A stretch of 49,971 bases of DNA from Phocaeicola plebeius (GTDB taxonomy: Bacteria; Bacteroidota; Bacteroidia; Bacteroidales; Bacteroidaceae), in assembly GCA_022767125.1 (NCBI GenBank), contig JALEPZ010000006.1, forward strand, positions 1 through 49,971, read 5' to 3'. The notes under the pieces are model-generated. The model did not search any database. It was not told the DNA's origin and was given only the letters and a program-made list of their open reading frames with translations. Shown in pieces: positions 1 to 9,600 of this stretch. The position numbers were made by a program, and so were the translations under genes. How positions within the stretch are numbered: the stretch's first letter is position 1; every line of letters begins with the position of its first letter.

Positions 1-1454
1 TTCTCACCCAATTCTTCGGCCACATAAAGATACTCCTTATCGCCAAACGTACGTGAAGCCATTGCCAGTCCGGCAGGGACTATGGCACCGGCTGTAGAAC
101 CTCCTATACATATTTTCCCATTCTCAATGTCGACAAACTGGCCTACCTGCCCATATCTTTTCCATAGGCTCAGAAAAGCGTCGGCCTGTTTCTTGAGGCT
201 TGTATACCATGATTGGGGAATCTTCCTGCCTATACGTATAATCTGTTCGAACTGCAGTTGTGCCATATATAGAAAATCACCCTGAGAACGGACGAATGTC
301 TCATTATTCTCGAAAGCCTTACCAAAACCAAAACTCTTGAACTCAGTTCCGTTACCATAAGCATAATACATGCCTGAAGGAGCCTGAGTCTTAGTAAATA
401 TCGCATTCAGATTCTTTATAGAACGCTCTATTCCCTCGGCATCTCCGGATAATAATATAGGTAATGTAACCTGTCCACCGCCTACCCACCCAAGTTGCCA
501 TATCTGGTTCCAGTTCCTGTTAGACCCCGGTTTGGTTAGGCAATACATGTCTATATCATCATTCCAGCGTTCCTTTTGGAAAAGATTGTCCATAACGTCC
601 CACACTTCACTGAAAGGCATAACTGCATAGTCGGTATGGGAAGGGTTCAAATCTTTTCTCGCTCTCAGGAACAGCGAATACATATCACTCAGAGAAGAGG
701 ATCTCTCCCTATATATTCTGAAACGAATTTCCACGGAATCGCCGGGATTCAGGTCTGCCCCCCTGTCTCCAGAATCGGTAAATCCGATACCAGTAGCACG
801 TTTCTTACGGACGGCAGGTGACATGACCGAGAATGAGGCTTTGCCAGCCTGCTTGTCTTCACTGATAAAATAGCCGAAATCCCCTAAAGCATTTCCCTGA
901 GTCGTCTGTACCATCCAAGAAAAGCTGTTACCAGGTGAGTAGAAAGACATGAGTGGAGTGGAAGCATTACCGGTTGTAAGTTCAATAACCCCCTTGTCAC
1001 TGTATTTTTCAAGACTGGGTACAAGAGTAGTAGTAGTCGGCATATCAACTTTCCATTCGCTCTCATCATACCAGTATGGAGGATAATTCATAGTTTTCCT
1101 GTTGAATCTGTTCCCGTCGTATACGATAGAAGGTACAAATACAAAATTCTCTGAAGACCAGTCATTGAAAAGGAACTCAACACCTACAGACACCTGTGAT
1201 GCACTGCCCTCAACGAGTCTGCAATTCACAGTATAGTCAATGGTTGTACAACGTTCATCAACGGCCGTACTATCAACGGATATATCCCAAATACCGGAAA
1301 TATCATCATTGAATCTTCCGTCTTTCATGGGGAAATATCTGGTACATTTAATCTCTGTACCGTCATAATGATTGATCAGGACCTTGTGCTCTTGTGCATT
1401 TATCTCATAAAAAGTAAACAGAAGGATACTGCAAAATACACTATTTATTCTCAT
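1..1454 (-). CDS. Secreted hypothetical protein, 5' part, truncated by window edge
   Basis: An uninterrupted minus-strand frame runs from an ATG at 1452-1454 through the left edge, giving about 484 residues without a stop. The N-terminus (MRINSVFCSILLFTFY then EINAQ) looks like a signal peptide, so the product is probably periplasmic or surface exposed. The N-terminal half reads as beta-rich sequence. From about residue 290 it becomes helical and rich in W, Y and G (for example WQLGWVGGGQ and GGSTAGAIVPAG), reminiscent of an (alpha/alpha) toroid as in some glycan-active enzymes. That resemblance is an impression only and I do not recognise the family. Base composition is more AT-rich than the genes from 1776 onward. 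Confidence 0.75.
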   Translation of the reverse strand, partial: MRINSVFCSILLFTFYEINAQEHKVLINHYDGTEIKCTRYFPMKDGRFNDDISGIWDISVDSTAVDERCTTIDYTVNCRLVEGSASQVSVGVEFLFNDWSSENFVFVPSIVYDGNRFNRKTMNYPPYWYDESEWKVDMPTTTTLVPSLEKYSDKGVIELTTGNASTPLMSFYSPGNSFSWMVQTTQGNALGDFGYFISEDKQAGKASFSVMSPAVRKKRATGIGFTDSGDRGADLNPGDSVEIRFRIYRERSSSLSDMYSLFLRARKDLNPSHTDYAVMPFSEVWDVMDNLFQKERWNDDIDMYCLTKPGSNRNWNQIWQLGWVGGGQVTLPILLSGDAEGIERSIKNLNAIFTKTQAPSGMYYAYGNGTEFKSFGFGKAFENNETFVRSQGDFLYMAQLQFEQIIRIGRKIPQSWYTSLKKQADAFLSLWKRYGQVGQFVDIENGKICIGGSTAGAIVPAGLAMASRTFGDKEYLYVAEELGE

Positions 1455-1775
1455 ATAAATAAAATTAAAGTATTGAGTCCACTTTAAAAAGTAACTTTTG
1501 AGTTAACCATTTGCTCTGAACCAGAAAATCATGGCTTCAATGCCGAAAAGACAGTGGCCCAAGGTTTTCGGACAGGCTCCCCCAATAAAGAGGGTGGGAA
1601 GTAACAGTCATTCAAATTTTCTTCGAAATTTATTAGAGGTACCCATCAACAAATTTACAATGGAGAATAAGAATACTGTTATAGATGCAAAAATAAGCAA
1701 TTTGAACGTACTTACCAAGGTCTTATCCGTTAAAGAATTATTCTGAATATGATATTCCCCCATGAGGGATTTGTC
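1455..1775. other. Gap with solo repeat end and short ORF remnant
   Basis: This gap holds no convincing gene. Positions 1556-1583 match the outer end of the composite repeats near 46.7 kb (GGCCCAAGG, then TTTCGGACAGGCT, then a C run), so it is a solo end of that element. A 28-codon plus-strand ORF at 1660-1746 (MENKNTVIDAK...) is too short to assign and may be a gene remnant. Confidence 0.5.
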
Positions 1776-2501
1776 TTATTTCTCCTTGTCCAGCGTATGG
1801 AGGCGCAGGAACTCCATGAACTGCTGTTTGTAACTGTCTCCTACCGGAATTCGCTCCCCGCCGATGACGATGCGCATGCGCTCTATTTCCTTCACCTTCC
1901 TGATGTTGACGATCCAGGAGCGGTGCACCTGCAAGAAACAGGGCGGCAGTTTCTCCTTTATCTGAGCCATCGAGGTGCCGGCAATGACCGGTTTCCTCCC
2001 CTCGGTGTATATCTGCGCATAGTCCCTCATTCCCTGTATGTAGAGGATGTCGGCAATGGGGATATTGACGTACTTGTACCCGTCCTTGACCAGCAAGTAG
2101 TCTTCCCTGGGTACCGCCTGCCGTACCGACGCAAGGCTTGCCTGCTTCAGCAGCCGGCCCGCCGCACGCTGGAAGCTGTTGAAATCGAAGGGCTTCAGCA
2201 GATAGTCCACGGCGGGGAAGCGGTAGCTTTCCGCCGCGTATTCCGCGTAGGCGGTAGTGAAGACCACCATCGGTGGGTCGGACAGTGAAGAGACCATCTC
2301 CATGCCGTTCAGATCGGGCATGTTGATGTCCACGAACAAGGCATCCACCGGTTGTTCCATTATCATCTGTACCGCCTCCAGGGGGCTTTCGCAAAGTGCC
2401 ACGAGTTCGAGGAACGGCACCCTGCGGATATAGCTCTCCAGTTTTTCCAGTGCCATCGGCTCGTCGTCAACGGCTATGCATCGTATCCGTATCATATTCA
2501 C
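1776..2501 (-). CDS. LytTR-family response regulator
   Basis: 241 aa. A receiver domain (about residues 4-120) has the acidic pair D12-D13, phospho-acceptor D58 in LFVDINMPD and lysine K103 in LLKPF. A LytTR DNA-binding domain follows (about 135-235, with FLQVHRSWIVN). The protein should be phosphorylated by the sensor encoded just upstream and bind direct-repeat DNA sites. Its start overlaps the end of the kinase gene by 35 bp, so the two are translationally coupled; an internal ATG two codons later is an alternative start. The likely local target is the divergent promoter region at 4205-4474, which carries a repeat of the geometry LytTR proteins bind. Confidence 0.93.
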   Translation of the reverse strand: MNMIRIRCIAVDDEPMALEKLESYIRRVPFLELVALCESPLEAVQMIMEQPVDALFVDINMPDLNGMEMVSSLSDPPMVVFTTAYAEYAAESYRFPAVDYLLKPFDFNSFQRAAGRLLKQASLASVRQAVPREDYLLVKDGYKYVNIPIADILYIQGMRDYAQIYTEGRKPVIAGTSMAQIKEKLPPCFLQVHRSWIVNIRKVKEIERMRIVIGGERIPVGDSYKQQFMEFLRLHTLDKEK

Positions 2502-3645
2502 AAGGTATTATCAGATTTACATGGTAGGTCTTCCCGTCCTTCTCCGTGATGTTCAGCGTGAAGCCGTCGCCATAGAGCAGCTGCAGCCGCTGCCTTAGAT
2601 TGGCAAGTCCCACGCCTCCCGTGCGGCCGTCCCTCGGGGGACGCCTGTGGACACTGTTCACGCAGTCGAGGCGGAGGGTGTCTTTTTCCAGACACAGCCG
2701 TATCTCCACGAAAGAGAGGTTTTGGTAGCTTATGCCGTGCTTGAAGGCGTTCTCGATGACACTGATGAACAACAGGGGCGGCAGGAACACATGCTCCCGG
2801 TTCCCTTCCGGCAGTTCAAGGCTGATGTGCACCTTCCGGCTGGAATAGCGCTTGCGCATCAGTTCCACGTAACTGGCGATGAAATCCGTCTCCTTGGACA
2901 GCAGGGTGCGGGGCTTTGCCCCCTCGTAGAGCACATAGCGCATGAGTTTCGACAGTTCCATGATCATCACCTGCGCCCTGGCGGGATCCATCTCTACCAT
3001 TCCATGTATGTTGTTAAGCATGTTCATGAAGAAATGCGGGTTTACCTGCGCTTTGAGATGTTCCAGTTCGTTCCGCAGGTGCGCGGCTTCCAGCCTGCGG
3101 GCTTTCTCCTGCTCCTCCTGGTAGCGGACAAAGAGGGTGATGGCCAGATCGAAGCCCAGCATCAGGACGGCGATTACAAGATCCAGCAGCAGGGGCATGG
3201 GCACCCCTCCGCGGGGTCCGTGTCCGGCGGGACGGGGAGGTCGTGGAGTGGAACCCCTGCCCGGAAAGGGCTTCCCGCCGGACGGCTGCCCGTGGGGCGG
3301 TATGTGGTGTTCCTGCACGGATGACACGCGAGGTATCTCCTCACTCCAATAGTGGCGGAAGAGTCCGAAGAGACAGAGCAGTCCCGCCACGAAGAAAAGA
3401 TAGATCCGTATATGGCGGCGCATGAACAGGCGGCGCACCGGCAAACGGTGGAGCAGGAAGAGCAGGAAGAAGGGAAGTATGCCCATCCAGGCGTGCAGGA
3501 CACCGTCCCACAAGACGGCGGAACCTGCTTTCACGGCCACGAATATGGCGGTGAAAGCGGGATACCCCCACACCATCCCCCAGATGATGGCATAGATGAG
3601 CCACGTGTAGGAACGGGGACCCGGAATCTTCATTCTGCCAGCCAT
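2467..3645 (-). CDS. LytS-type sensor histidine kinase
   Basis: 392 aa membrane kinase of the His_kinase (LytS/YehU) class. Hydrophobic segments lie near residues 15-40, 48-68, 80-97 and 152-172. Between the third and fourth is a Gly/Pro-rich stretch (about 105-148). The H-box is LKAQVNPHFFMNMLNNIH, the N-box ISVIENAFKHGISY and the G-box GVGLANLRQRL. Kinase and regulator overlap, and the small secreted protein gene at 3671-4204 lies 25 bp upstream, so the three probably form one transcript. An alternative start is MKIPGPRS, four codons in. The signal sensed is unknown. Confidence 0.92.
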   Translation of the reverse strand: MAGRMKIPGPRSYTWLIYAIIWGMVWGYPAFTAIFVAVKAGSAVLWDGVLHAWMGILPFFLLFLLHRLPVRRLFMRRHIRIYLFFVAGLLCLFGLFRHYWSEEIPRVSSVQEHHIPPHGQPSGGKPFPGRGSTPRPPRPAGHGPRGGVPMPLLLDLVIAVLMLGFDLAITLFVRYQEEQEKARRLEAAHLRNELEHLKAQVNPHFFMNMLNNIHGMVEMDPARAQVMIMELSKLMRYVLYEGAKPRTLLSKETDFIASYVELMRKRYSSRKVHISLELPEGNREHVFLPPLLFISVIENAFKHGISYQNLSFVEIRLCLEKDTLRLDCVNSVHRRPPRDGRTGGVGLANLRQRLQLLYGDGFTLNITEKDGKTYHVNLIIPCEYDTDTMHSR

Positions 3646-3670
3646 TTATCCATCTTTATGCAGGTGATTG

Positions 3671-4204
3671 TCATTTCCCGTCCCTCCTGCCTTCCGGCAG
3701 GGTCGAACGTCGTTGCTCCATCCAGCGGACGTACTGCTCGTCGGTAAGCACCTTTTTCAGTTTCTTCTCGCGCTTCTTACGCTGTTTCTCCATTTTCTCC
3801 CTGTCGCCTGACGGTGCGAAATCGCGGGGTGGACGACGGTCCATACCTTCGGGCGGACGGTTTCCGTGCGGTCCCTGCCCGAAGTCTCCGGCCTGCCCGA
3901 AAACCGGCGCTCCTTCCGGCCTGCGGCCCATGTGGGGTGCCGTCATTTTATTCTCCGCGTCCTCACGCGCCCATTTCAGGTTCAGCTTGTAGAGCTTGTC
4001 ATACTGCTTCTTCGTAAGGTTGAGCAGCGAGTCCATGCGGTCGGTGGTCTGCCGTGCCGACTTCTCGGGCGAGAGTGGTACGGGTTTGTAATGTTTCTCC
4101 GACCGGGCGGGCATGTCCTTGTCCGCTTCCTGTGCCATGGCCGTGCCACCGCAAATAAAGAGTGCGGCACACACGGCTATCCAGAACTGTTTTCTGATAT
4201 CCAT
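3671..4204 (-). CDS. Small secreted DUF4890/Spy-like protein
   Basis: 177 aa with a clear signal peptide (MDIRKQFWIAVCAALFICGG, then TAMAQ). The mature part has two short helical motifs of the type seen in Spy/CpxP-like and DUF4890 proteins: LLNLTKKQYDKLYKLNLKWA and LKKVLTDEQYVRWMEQR. Between them is a Gly/Pro-rich low-complexity linker. It is the first gene of the kinase-regulator operon, so a periplasmic sensing or chaperone-like role next to the kinase is plausible but inferred. The Gly/Pro-rich stretches recur in the kinase loop and at the C-terminus of the divergent gene. Confidence 0.8.
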   Translation of the reverse strand: MDIRKQFWIAVCAALFICGGTAMAQEADKDMPARSEKHYKPVPLSPEKSARQTTDRMDSLLNLTKKQYDKLYKLNLKWAREDAENKMTAPHMGRRPEGAPVFGQAGDFGQGPHGNRPPEGMDRRPPRDFAPSGDREKMEKQRKKREKKLKKVLTDEQYVRWMEQRRSTLPEGRRDGK

Positions 4205-4270
4205 ACGTCTGTAATTTTAAAATTTCTCGAAAACAAAAATAGCAGAAACACCAAAAGCCGCAAAATTAAA

Positions 4271-4301
4271 TCTGCCAAACCTTCGTTTTCCTCTGCCAAA
4301 C
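4271..4301. promoter_or_regulatory. Candidate LytTR operator (10-bp direct repeats, 21-bp period)
   Basis: TCTGCCAAAC occurs exactly at 4271-4280 and again at 4292-4301, one 21-bp helical period apart. LytTR regulators typically bind two roughly 9-bp direct repeats spaced by about 12 bp. Related half-sites follow: GTTTGCCG at 4320-4327, GTTGGCAG at 4341-4348 and TCTGCCGAT at 4365-4373. The site lies between the LytTR operon and the divergent gene. Binding is inferred. Confidence 0.55.
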
Positions 4302-4378
4302 GGCGTATATTCCGTCAGTGTTTGCCGATGATAAAGTACTGTTGGCAGAAAATATTTTATCTCATCTGCCGATCTGCT

Positions 4379-4386
4379 TACCTTTG
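4379..4386 (+). promoter_or_regulatory. -7 element (TACCTTTG) for the broken surface-protein gene
   Basis: It matches the Bacteroidales -7 consensus TAnnTTTG, about 90-110 bp upstream of the gene at 4475. No good -33 TTG is found at the usual spacing, which fits activator dependence through the repeats just upstream. Confidence 0.45.
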
Positions 4387-4474
4387 CAAAAATGATCGTA
4401 CTCCCGGTCATCAATGACACGAACGGGCATATCATAGGCTACTCGTTCAACTTGTAATGTACATAATGTAAATA

Positions 4475-6462
4475 ATGATAAATGATATGAGACATTGTAT
4501 GAAAAGAATGGCCGTACTTATGACGGTAGCCCTTACGCCCGCCCTCGGGATGCTGTTCTCGTCCTGCACAACAGACAACGGCTTTGAGAGACCAGAGATG
4601 ATGATTCCCGGAGACATGCCGGGTGGCGGCAGTGGCAGCGATGACGGTGACACACCCGATTTTGATTCCACCATAGCCGCTTGGGACGGACAAATGGCCG
4701 ATGATGCGGCATCCGATACCGTAAGGTCGGACGGAGATACCTATTGGGAAGCGAATAGTTTCGGTACTGATAACGGCGGCGTGACCGTCAATGTCGTCTA
4801 TTCGGGAAGTTCGGCCGCGGTGACTACTTCCGATACCTCCGTGGAATACTATACGGACGGGGCATACGTCACCATCGACATGCTGACCAATTCTGTGAAG
4901 AACGTGTAAATCGTAGTTTCCGGGAAGAGCGACGACGGACAGCTGAAAATATACGGGGAGAAGAAATTCAAACTCACGCTCTCGGGCGTGGAACTGACAT
5001 CGACAAAGGGTCCCGCCATCAATGACCAGTGCAAGAAACGCGCGTTCGTACACCTGATGGGAGGTACGACCAACCGCCTGACTGATGCCGCATCCTACTC
5101 GGACGATGTTAAATATCTCAACGGGGGGAGTTCGTCAAGCGAGGACCGCAAGGGATGTTTTTTCAGCGAGGGAAATCTGATTTTCAGCGGTACGGGCGTA
5201 CTGGTGGTGGAAGGCAATTACAAGCATGGCATTGTCACCGACGGCTACTTCTATATGCGTCCCGGTGTTACGATCGCTGTGACGGGCGCGGCGAAGAACG
5301 CCATCCATGTCAAGGGAGACGAGGATGACGGTATCGGCGTGTATATGGCAGGAGGTCTGCTTTATGCCAATGTGTCGTCCACGGCAGGCAAGGGTATCAA
5401 GACCGATCTGGATGCCGAAATAGCGGGTGGAAAGCTGTTGTTAAATACATCCGGCAACGCTACCTATGATAGCGACGAGAATGACACTTCCTCGTCAGCT
5501 GGTATCAAGACGGATGGTAATGTCATCATTTCCGGGGGTACGCACACCCTGAAAAGCACCGGCACGGGCGGCAAGGGTATCAATGCCGACCAGGAGATAC
5601 GCATTTCGGGCGGTGAGACGACCGTGACGACCACGGGCGGCAAGTATTACTACTCGCAGAGCCTGACTTCCTCGCCCAAGGGCGTGAAGGCCGACGGTAA
5701 CATCACCGTGAGCGGCGGTAAGCTGAATATCTCCGTGACGGGAGTAAGCGACGGTTCGGAGGGGCTGGAGAGCAAGGCGACGGTTCGGAGGGGCTGGAGA
5801 GCAAGGCGACGCTTACCGTCACAGGCGGAGAGGTGTATTCGTATGCATACGACGACGCCATCAATGCTACCTCGGCCATCAACATCAGCGGCGGGAAGGT
5901 CTATGCCTATGCGAGCAACAACGACGGGATTGACTCCAACGGTTCGCTGGTTATCTCCGGGGGACTGGTCATTGGCGTGGGTACATCCGCACCGGAGAGC
6001 GGCATAGACTGCGACAACAGCAACAGTTTCATAATCAACGGCGGCACGGTCATCGGTATGGGCGGGACCTTGCAGTCCAATCCCTCCACATCCAGCACGC
6101 AGCGGTCGGTGGTCTATAACGGTGTATCCGCCACAAAGGGGGCGAAGATTTGCGTGCTGAACAGCTCGGGAACACCGATATTGACATTCGAGTTTCCCCG
6201 GACGATGAACGGTGCGGCATTCTTCTTCAGTACGCCCGACATAGCCTCGGAAGCCACTTATACCGTATCTTCGGGCGGATCGCTCGATAACTATACGGAC
6301 TCATGGAACGGATGGTACGAAGGCGGGACATGGTCGGGCGGTTCGCAGGTGGGGACGTTCACTTCGAGCAGCGTCGTGACCACAGTCGGCAGCAGTGGTT
6401 TCGGTGGAGGGGGCAATCCGGGAGGCGGAGGACCCGGCGGTGGCGGTCCGGGTGGCTGGTAA
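4475..6462 (+). pseudogene. Carbohydrate-binding-domain surface lipoprotein, broken
   Basis: Three frame pieces together make one 652-residue protein. The N-terminus has a lipoprotein signal (MKRMAVLMTV... LFSSC; the best start may be the ATG at 4499). The body is a long run of short Gly-rich beta-solenoid repeats (VISGG, ISGGK, VSGGKL) as in the DUF4353 carbohydrate-binding family. The C-terminus is a Gly/Pro tail (GGGGNPGGGG...). Two lesions break it: an in-frame TAA at 4907-4909, after which the same frame continues without a start, and a 29-bp tandem duplication at 5750-5807 that shifts the frame. Removing one copy makes the two downstream pieces contiguous. Divergent from the LytTR operon, it was probably that system's target. 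Confidence 0.85.
5750..5807 (+). repeat. 29-bp perfect tandem duplication causing a frameshift
   Basis: Unit 1 is 5750-5778 and unit 2 is 5779-5807, both starting GACGGTTCGG and ending GAGAGCAAGGC; four more bases (GACG) continue the match. Because 29 is not a multiple of three, the second copy moves the frame from that of 4475-5749 to that of 5833-6462. It could revert by slippage or recombination. Confidence 0.95.
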
Positions 6463-6623
6463 GCCGCATGAGATGAGACATCACGTCACCTCTCCCTGAG
6501 AAAGTTATTAAACCTACCTAAAAAAAGGCCATGAACAGACAGAACTGAAGAACTAAACAGGAAGAGCCATAGGACAGAAAAAAACATCTGAGAACTTTTT
6601 TCGGGAGAAACTTAGGCTTTTAC

Positions 6624-6644
6624 AAAAAAAAAAAAGTACTTTTG
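6624..6644 (+). promoter_or_regulatory. Sensor-gene promoter: A12 tract and -7 TACTTTTG
   Basis: TACTTTTG at 6637-6644 fits the -7 consensus. It is preceded by an uninterrupted run of twelve A at 6624-6635, in the spacer between the -7 and any -33 element. Transcription would start near 6650. This rules out the in-frame TTG at 6642 as start and supports the ATG at 6669. Confidence 0.6.
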
Positions 6645-6668
6645 CCTACGTTAATCAACCGAAACCAT

Positions 6669-9600
6669 ATGAAACGCCTCTTCGTCTGTCTTCTGCTGCT
6701 GGCCGGCATCCTGCTCCCGGCACAGGCCATCTATTTCCGCCATATCGGAATGACGGAAGGGCTGTCGCAAGTGTCCGTCCTCTCCATCTATCAGGACTGC
6801 CTGGGAAGAATGTGGTTCGGCACGGAAGAAGGACTGAACATCTACGACGGCCTCCACATGGCTGCCAACAAGCCAAGCAATTACCGGAGTTCCGACGGTA
6901 CGGTGGTCGGCAACAGAATCCTCTTCCTGACCGGCGACGAGGCAGGAAACGTCTATTTCAATGCCGACAACTCCCTGTTTCGCTACGACCTCGCCACCCA
7001 ACAGATCCACACGCTACGGAAAAACGGTGTCCGTGCCCTCTTTGCCCAAGGCGACTGCCTGTGGGTGGGCGTAAACGACTCCATCTGCTGCTATGACACC
7101 CGTCAGCAGGAATTCCACTTTTTCTGCCGGCTGGCACATCCCGACCTGTATGCCACCTCTCTGCTGATCGACACGGCCGGACGCTGCTGGATAGGTACCA
7201 ACCGGGGAGTTTACCTACAGACAGACGGGCAACAGACCGTGCCCGTAGCGACCGGCTGCGAGATTCCCTGTCTCTTCGAAGATTCGCGTCACGGCATCTG
7301 GATTTCCACCGACGGGGACGGACTCTACCGATACCAGCTCGACGGAAGCGTCACCCATTTCCGCAACACACCCAACGGAGGGTCCCACCAGCTCTCGAAC
7401 AACCACGTGCGCCACGTGACGGAAGACAGCTTCGGATATATCTGGATCGGCACCTTCATGGGACTGGACCGCTACAACCCCTACGACCAACGGTTCACCA
7501 TCTACCGCAACGACAACCGTCCGGGCAGTCTCAGCCACTCGTCGGTCTTCCCGCTCTACAAGGACCGGCAGGGCACACTTTGGATCGGCACCTACTACGG
7601 CGGCGTCAACTACTGTAACCCCGAAAGCGACCTGTTCAGCTTCTATTCCGCCGACGCTTCCTCCACCGACTGCCTGAGCTATCCCTACGTGGGCAACATG
7701 GTGGAAGACAAGGACGGCAATCTCTGGATCGGTACGGAAGGAGGAGGACTGAACTTCATGGACCGGCGGACGAAGCGATTCACCCACTTCACGGCCAAGG
7801 CCGGCAGCAACTCCATCGCCCACAACAACGTGAAGAGCCTGGTCTACGATGAACAGCGCGAACGGCTCTACATCGGCACCCACACCGGAGGCCTTTCGGT
7901 CTACGACATCCGCAGCGGACGCTTCAACAACCTGCTGCAGCGCCATCCTGACTATGCCTCGCGCTACGGCGACCGCATCTACCGGATGGAGCTGCACGGC
8001 GACACCCTGCTGTTCTCCTCCCAGACGGGAATCTGGAAGATGAATGTAAACACAGAAGCGGTGACCGAGTTCCTGCCGTACGCGAAATTCTACACCAACA
8101 ACTGCTTCCTCACCGACCGGAAAGGACATATGTGGATAGCTGGAGGCAAAGGAATGTACTGCATGGATCCCCGCAATCGGCAATCCTTGAAATACTACCG
8201 CTACGACGAAAACGGACTGGGGCACTTCGCGGTGGAGCAGATGCTCGAGGACTGGGAAGGACGCCTCTTTTTCGGCACCAAAGGATCGGGTGTGTACCGC
8301 TACGTAGAGGAAGAAGACCGCTTCCTGCCGCTCAATACTCCCGAACAGCGAGTGACGGGCGACTACTGCTATGGCCTAGGCCAGTCGCCTACGGGCCACC
8401 TGCTCATCACCAGCGAAAAGGGACTGACCTCCTACGATGCCGACAACGGCTCCTTCCAACAAATGGAGCTGAATGCCGCCCTTCCCTTGACGGGCATCAA
8501 TTCCGGCTGCGGCCTGTTGGTCTGCCGCGACGGAGAAATCTTTCTTGGCGGCACCAACGGACTGGCTGCCTTCCACGGCCAACTGCTGGGAGACCGCTCT
8601 TCCAAAGACTACCATCTTTACTTCACCGAGCTGTATATCAACAACGAGCGGGTACACCCGGCCCAACCGGCATCGCTGCTGCCACAGGCCATCTACTATA
8701 CCGACCACCTGGACCTGCGCCACGACGAGAACGACCTGACCCTGGAATTTGCCACAGACAACTACATCGCCCCCTTGCATCGCCCCGTCTTCGAATACAG
8801 GCTGGAAGGACTGGACACCAAATGGACCGTCACTTCTTCGAACAACATCCACTATACCAACCTCGGTGCCGGCCACTACACCCTGCGCCTGCGCGAGAAG
8901 CTCTACAACGGCAAGCAGGAGCCTCAAGAAATCTGCCTGTCCTTGGTGGTGCATCCTCCCTTCTACGCCACTCCGCTGTTCTACCTGCTCTATGCCGTCA
9001 CGGCCTTCAGCATCATCTTCGGCATCTTCCGCTTCAAGCAGGCCCAGTTCCGCCTGAAGACATCCCTCGAAATGGAAAAGAAAGACAAGGAGCGCATCGA
9101 GGAACTGACCCAGGCCAAGCTGCAGTTCTTCGCCAACATCTCCCACGAATTCCGTACGCCGCTGACTTTGGTCATCACCCAGCTGGACCTGCTGATGCAG
9201 GACAACGGGCTGTCGGCTGCTATATATAATAAGGTAGTGAAAGTGTACCGCAACACCTACCACCTGCGCAACCTCATTACCGAGCTGCTGGATTTCCGCA
9301 AGCTGGAGCAGGGGCACGTAAAGCTGCAGGTCAGCGAACTGGACATGGTGCCCTACCTGAAGGAAATCTTCCTCACCTTCACGGAATACGCACAGTCGCG
9401 GAACATCCGCTATACGTTCAGTCCCTGCCGGGAATCCGTCGTCTGCTGGTTCGACCCGCAGCAGATGGAGAAGGTGGTCTACAACCTCCTCTCGAATGCC
9501 TTCAAGTACACCCCTCAGGGCGGCAGTATCGAACTGAACGTATCGGACACCGACACCGAGGTCGTCGTGAAGGTCATCGACAGCGGCATCGGCATCCAGA

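Noticed and set aside
1531..1746. 71-codon plus-strand ORF as a gene
   Set aside because: Its first half is the solo repeat end; only the last 28 codons might be a remnant.
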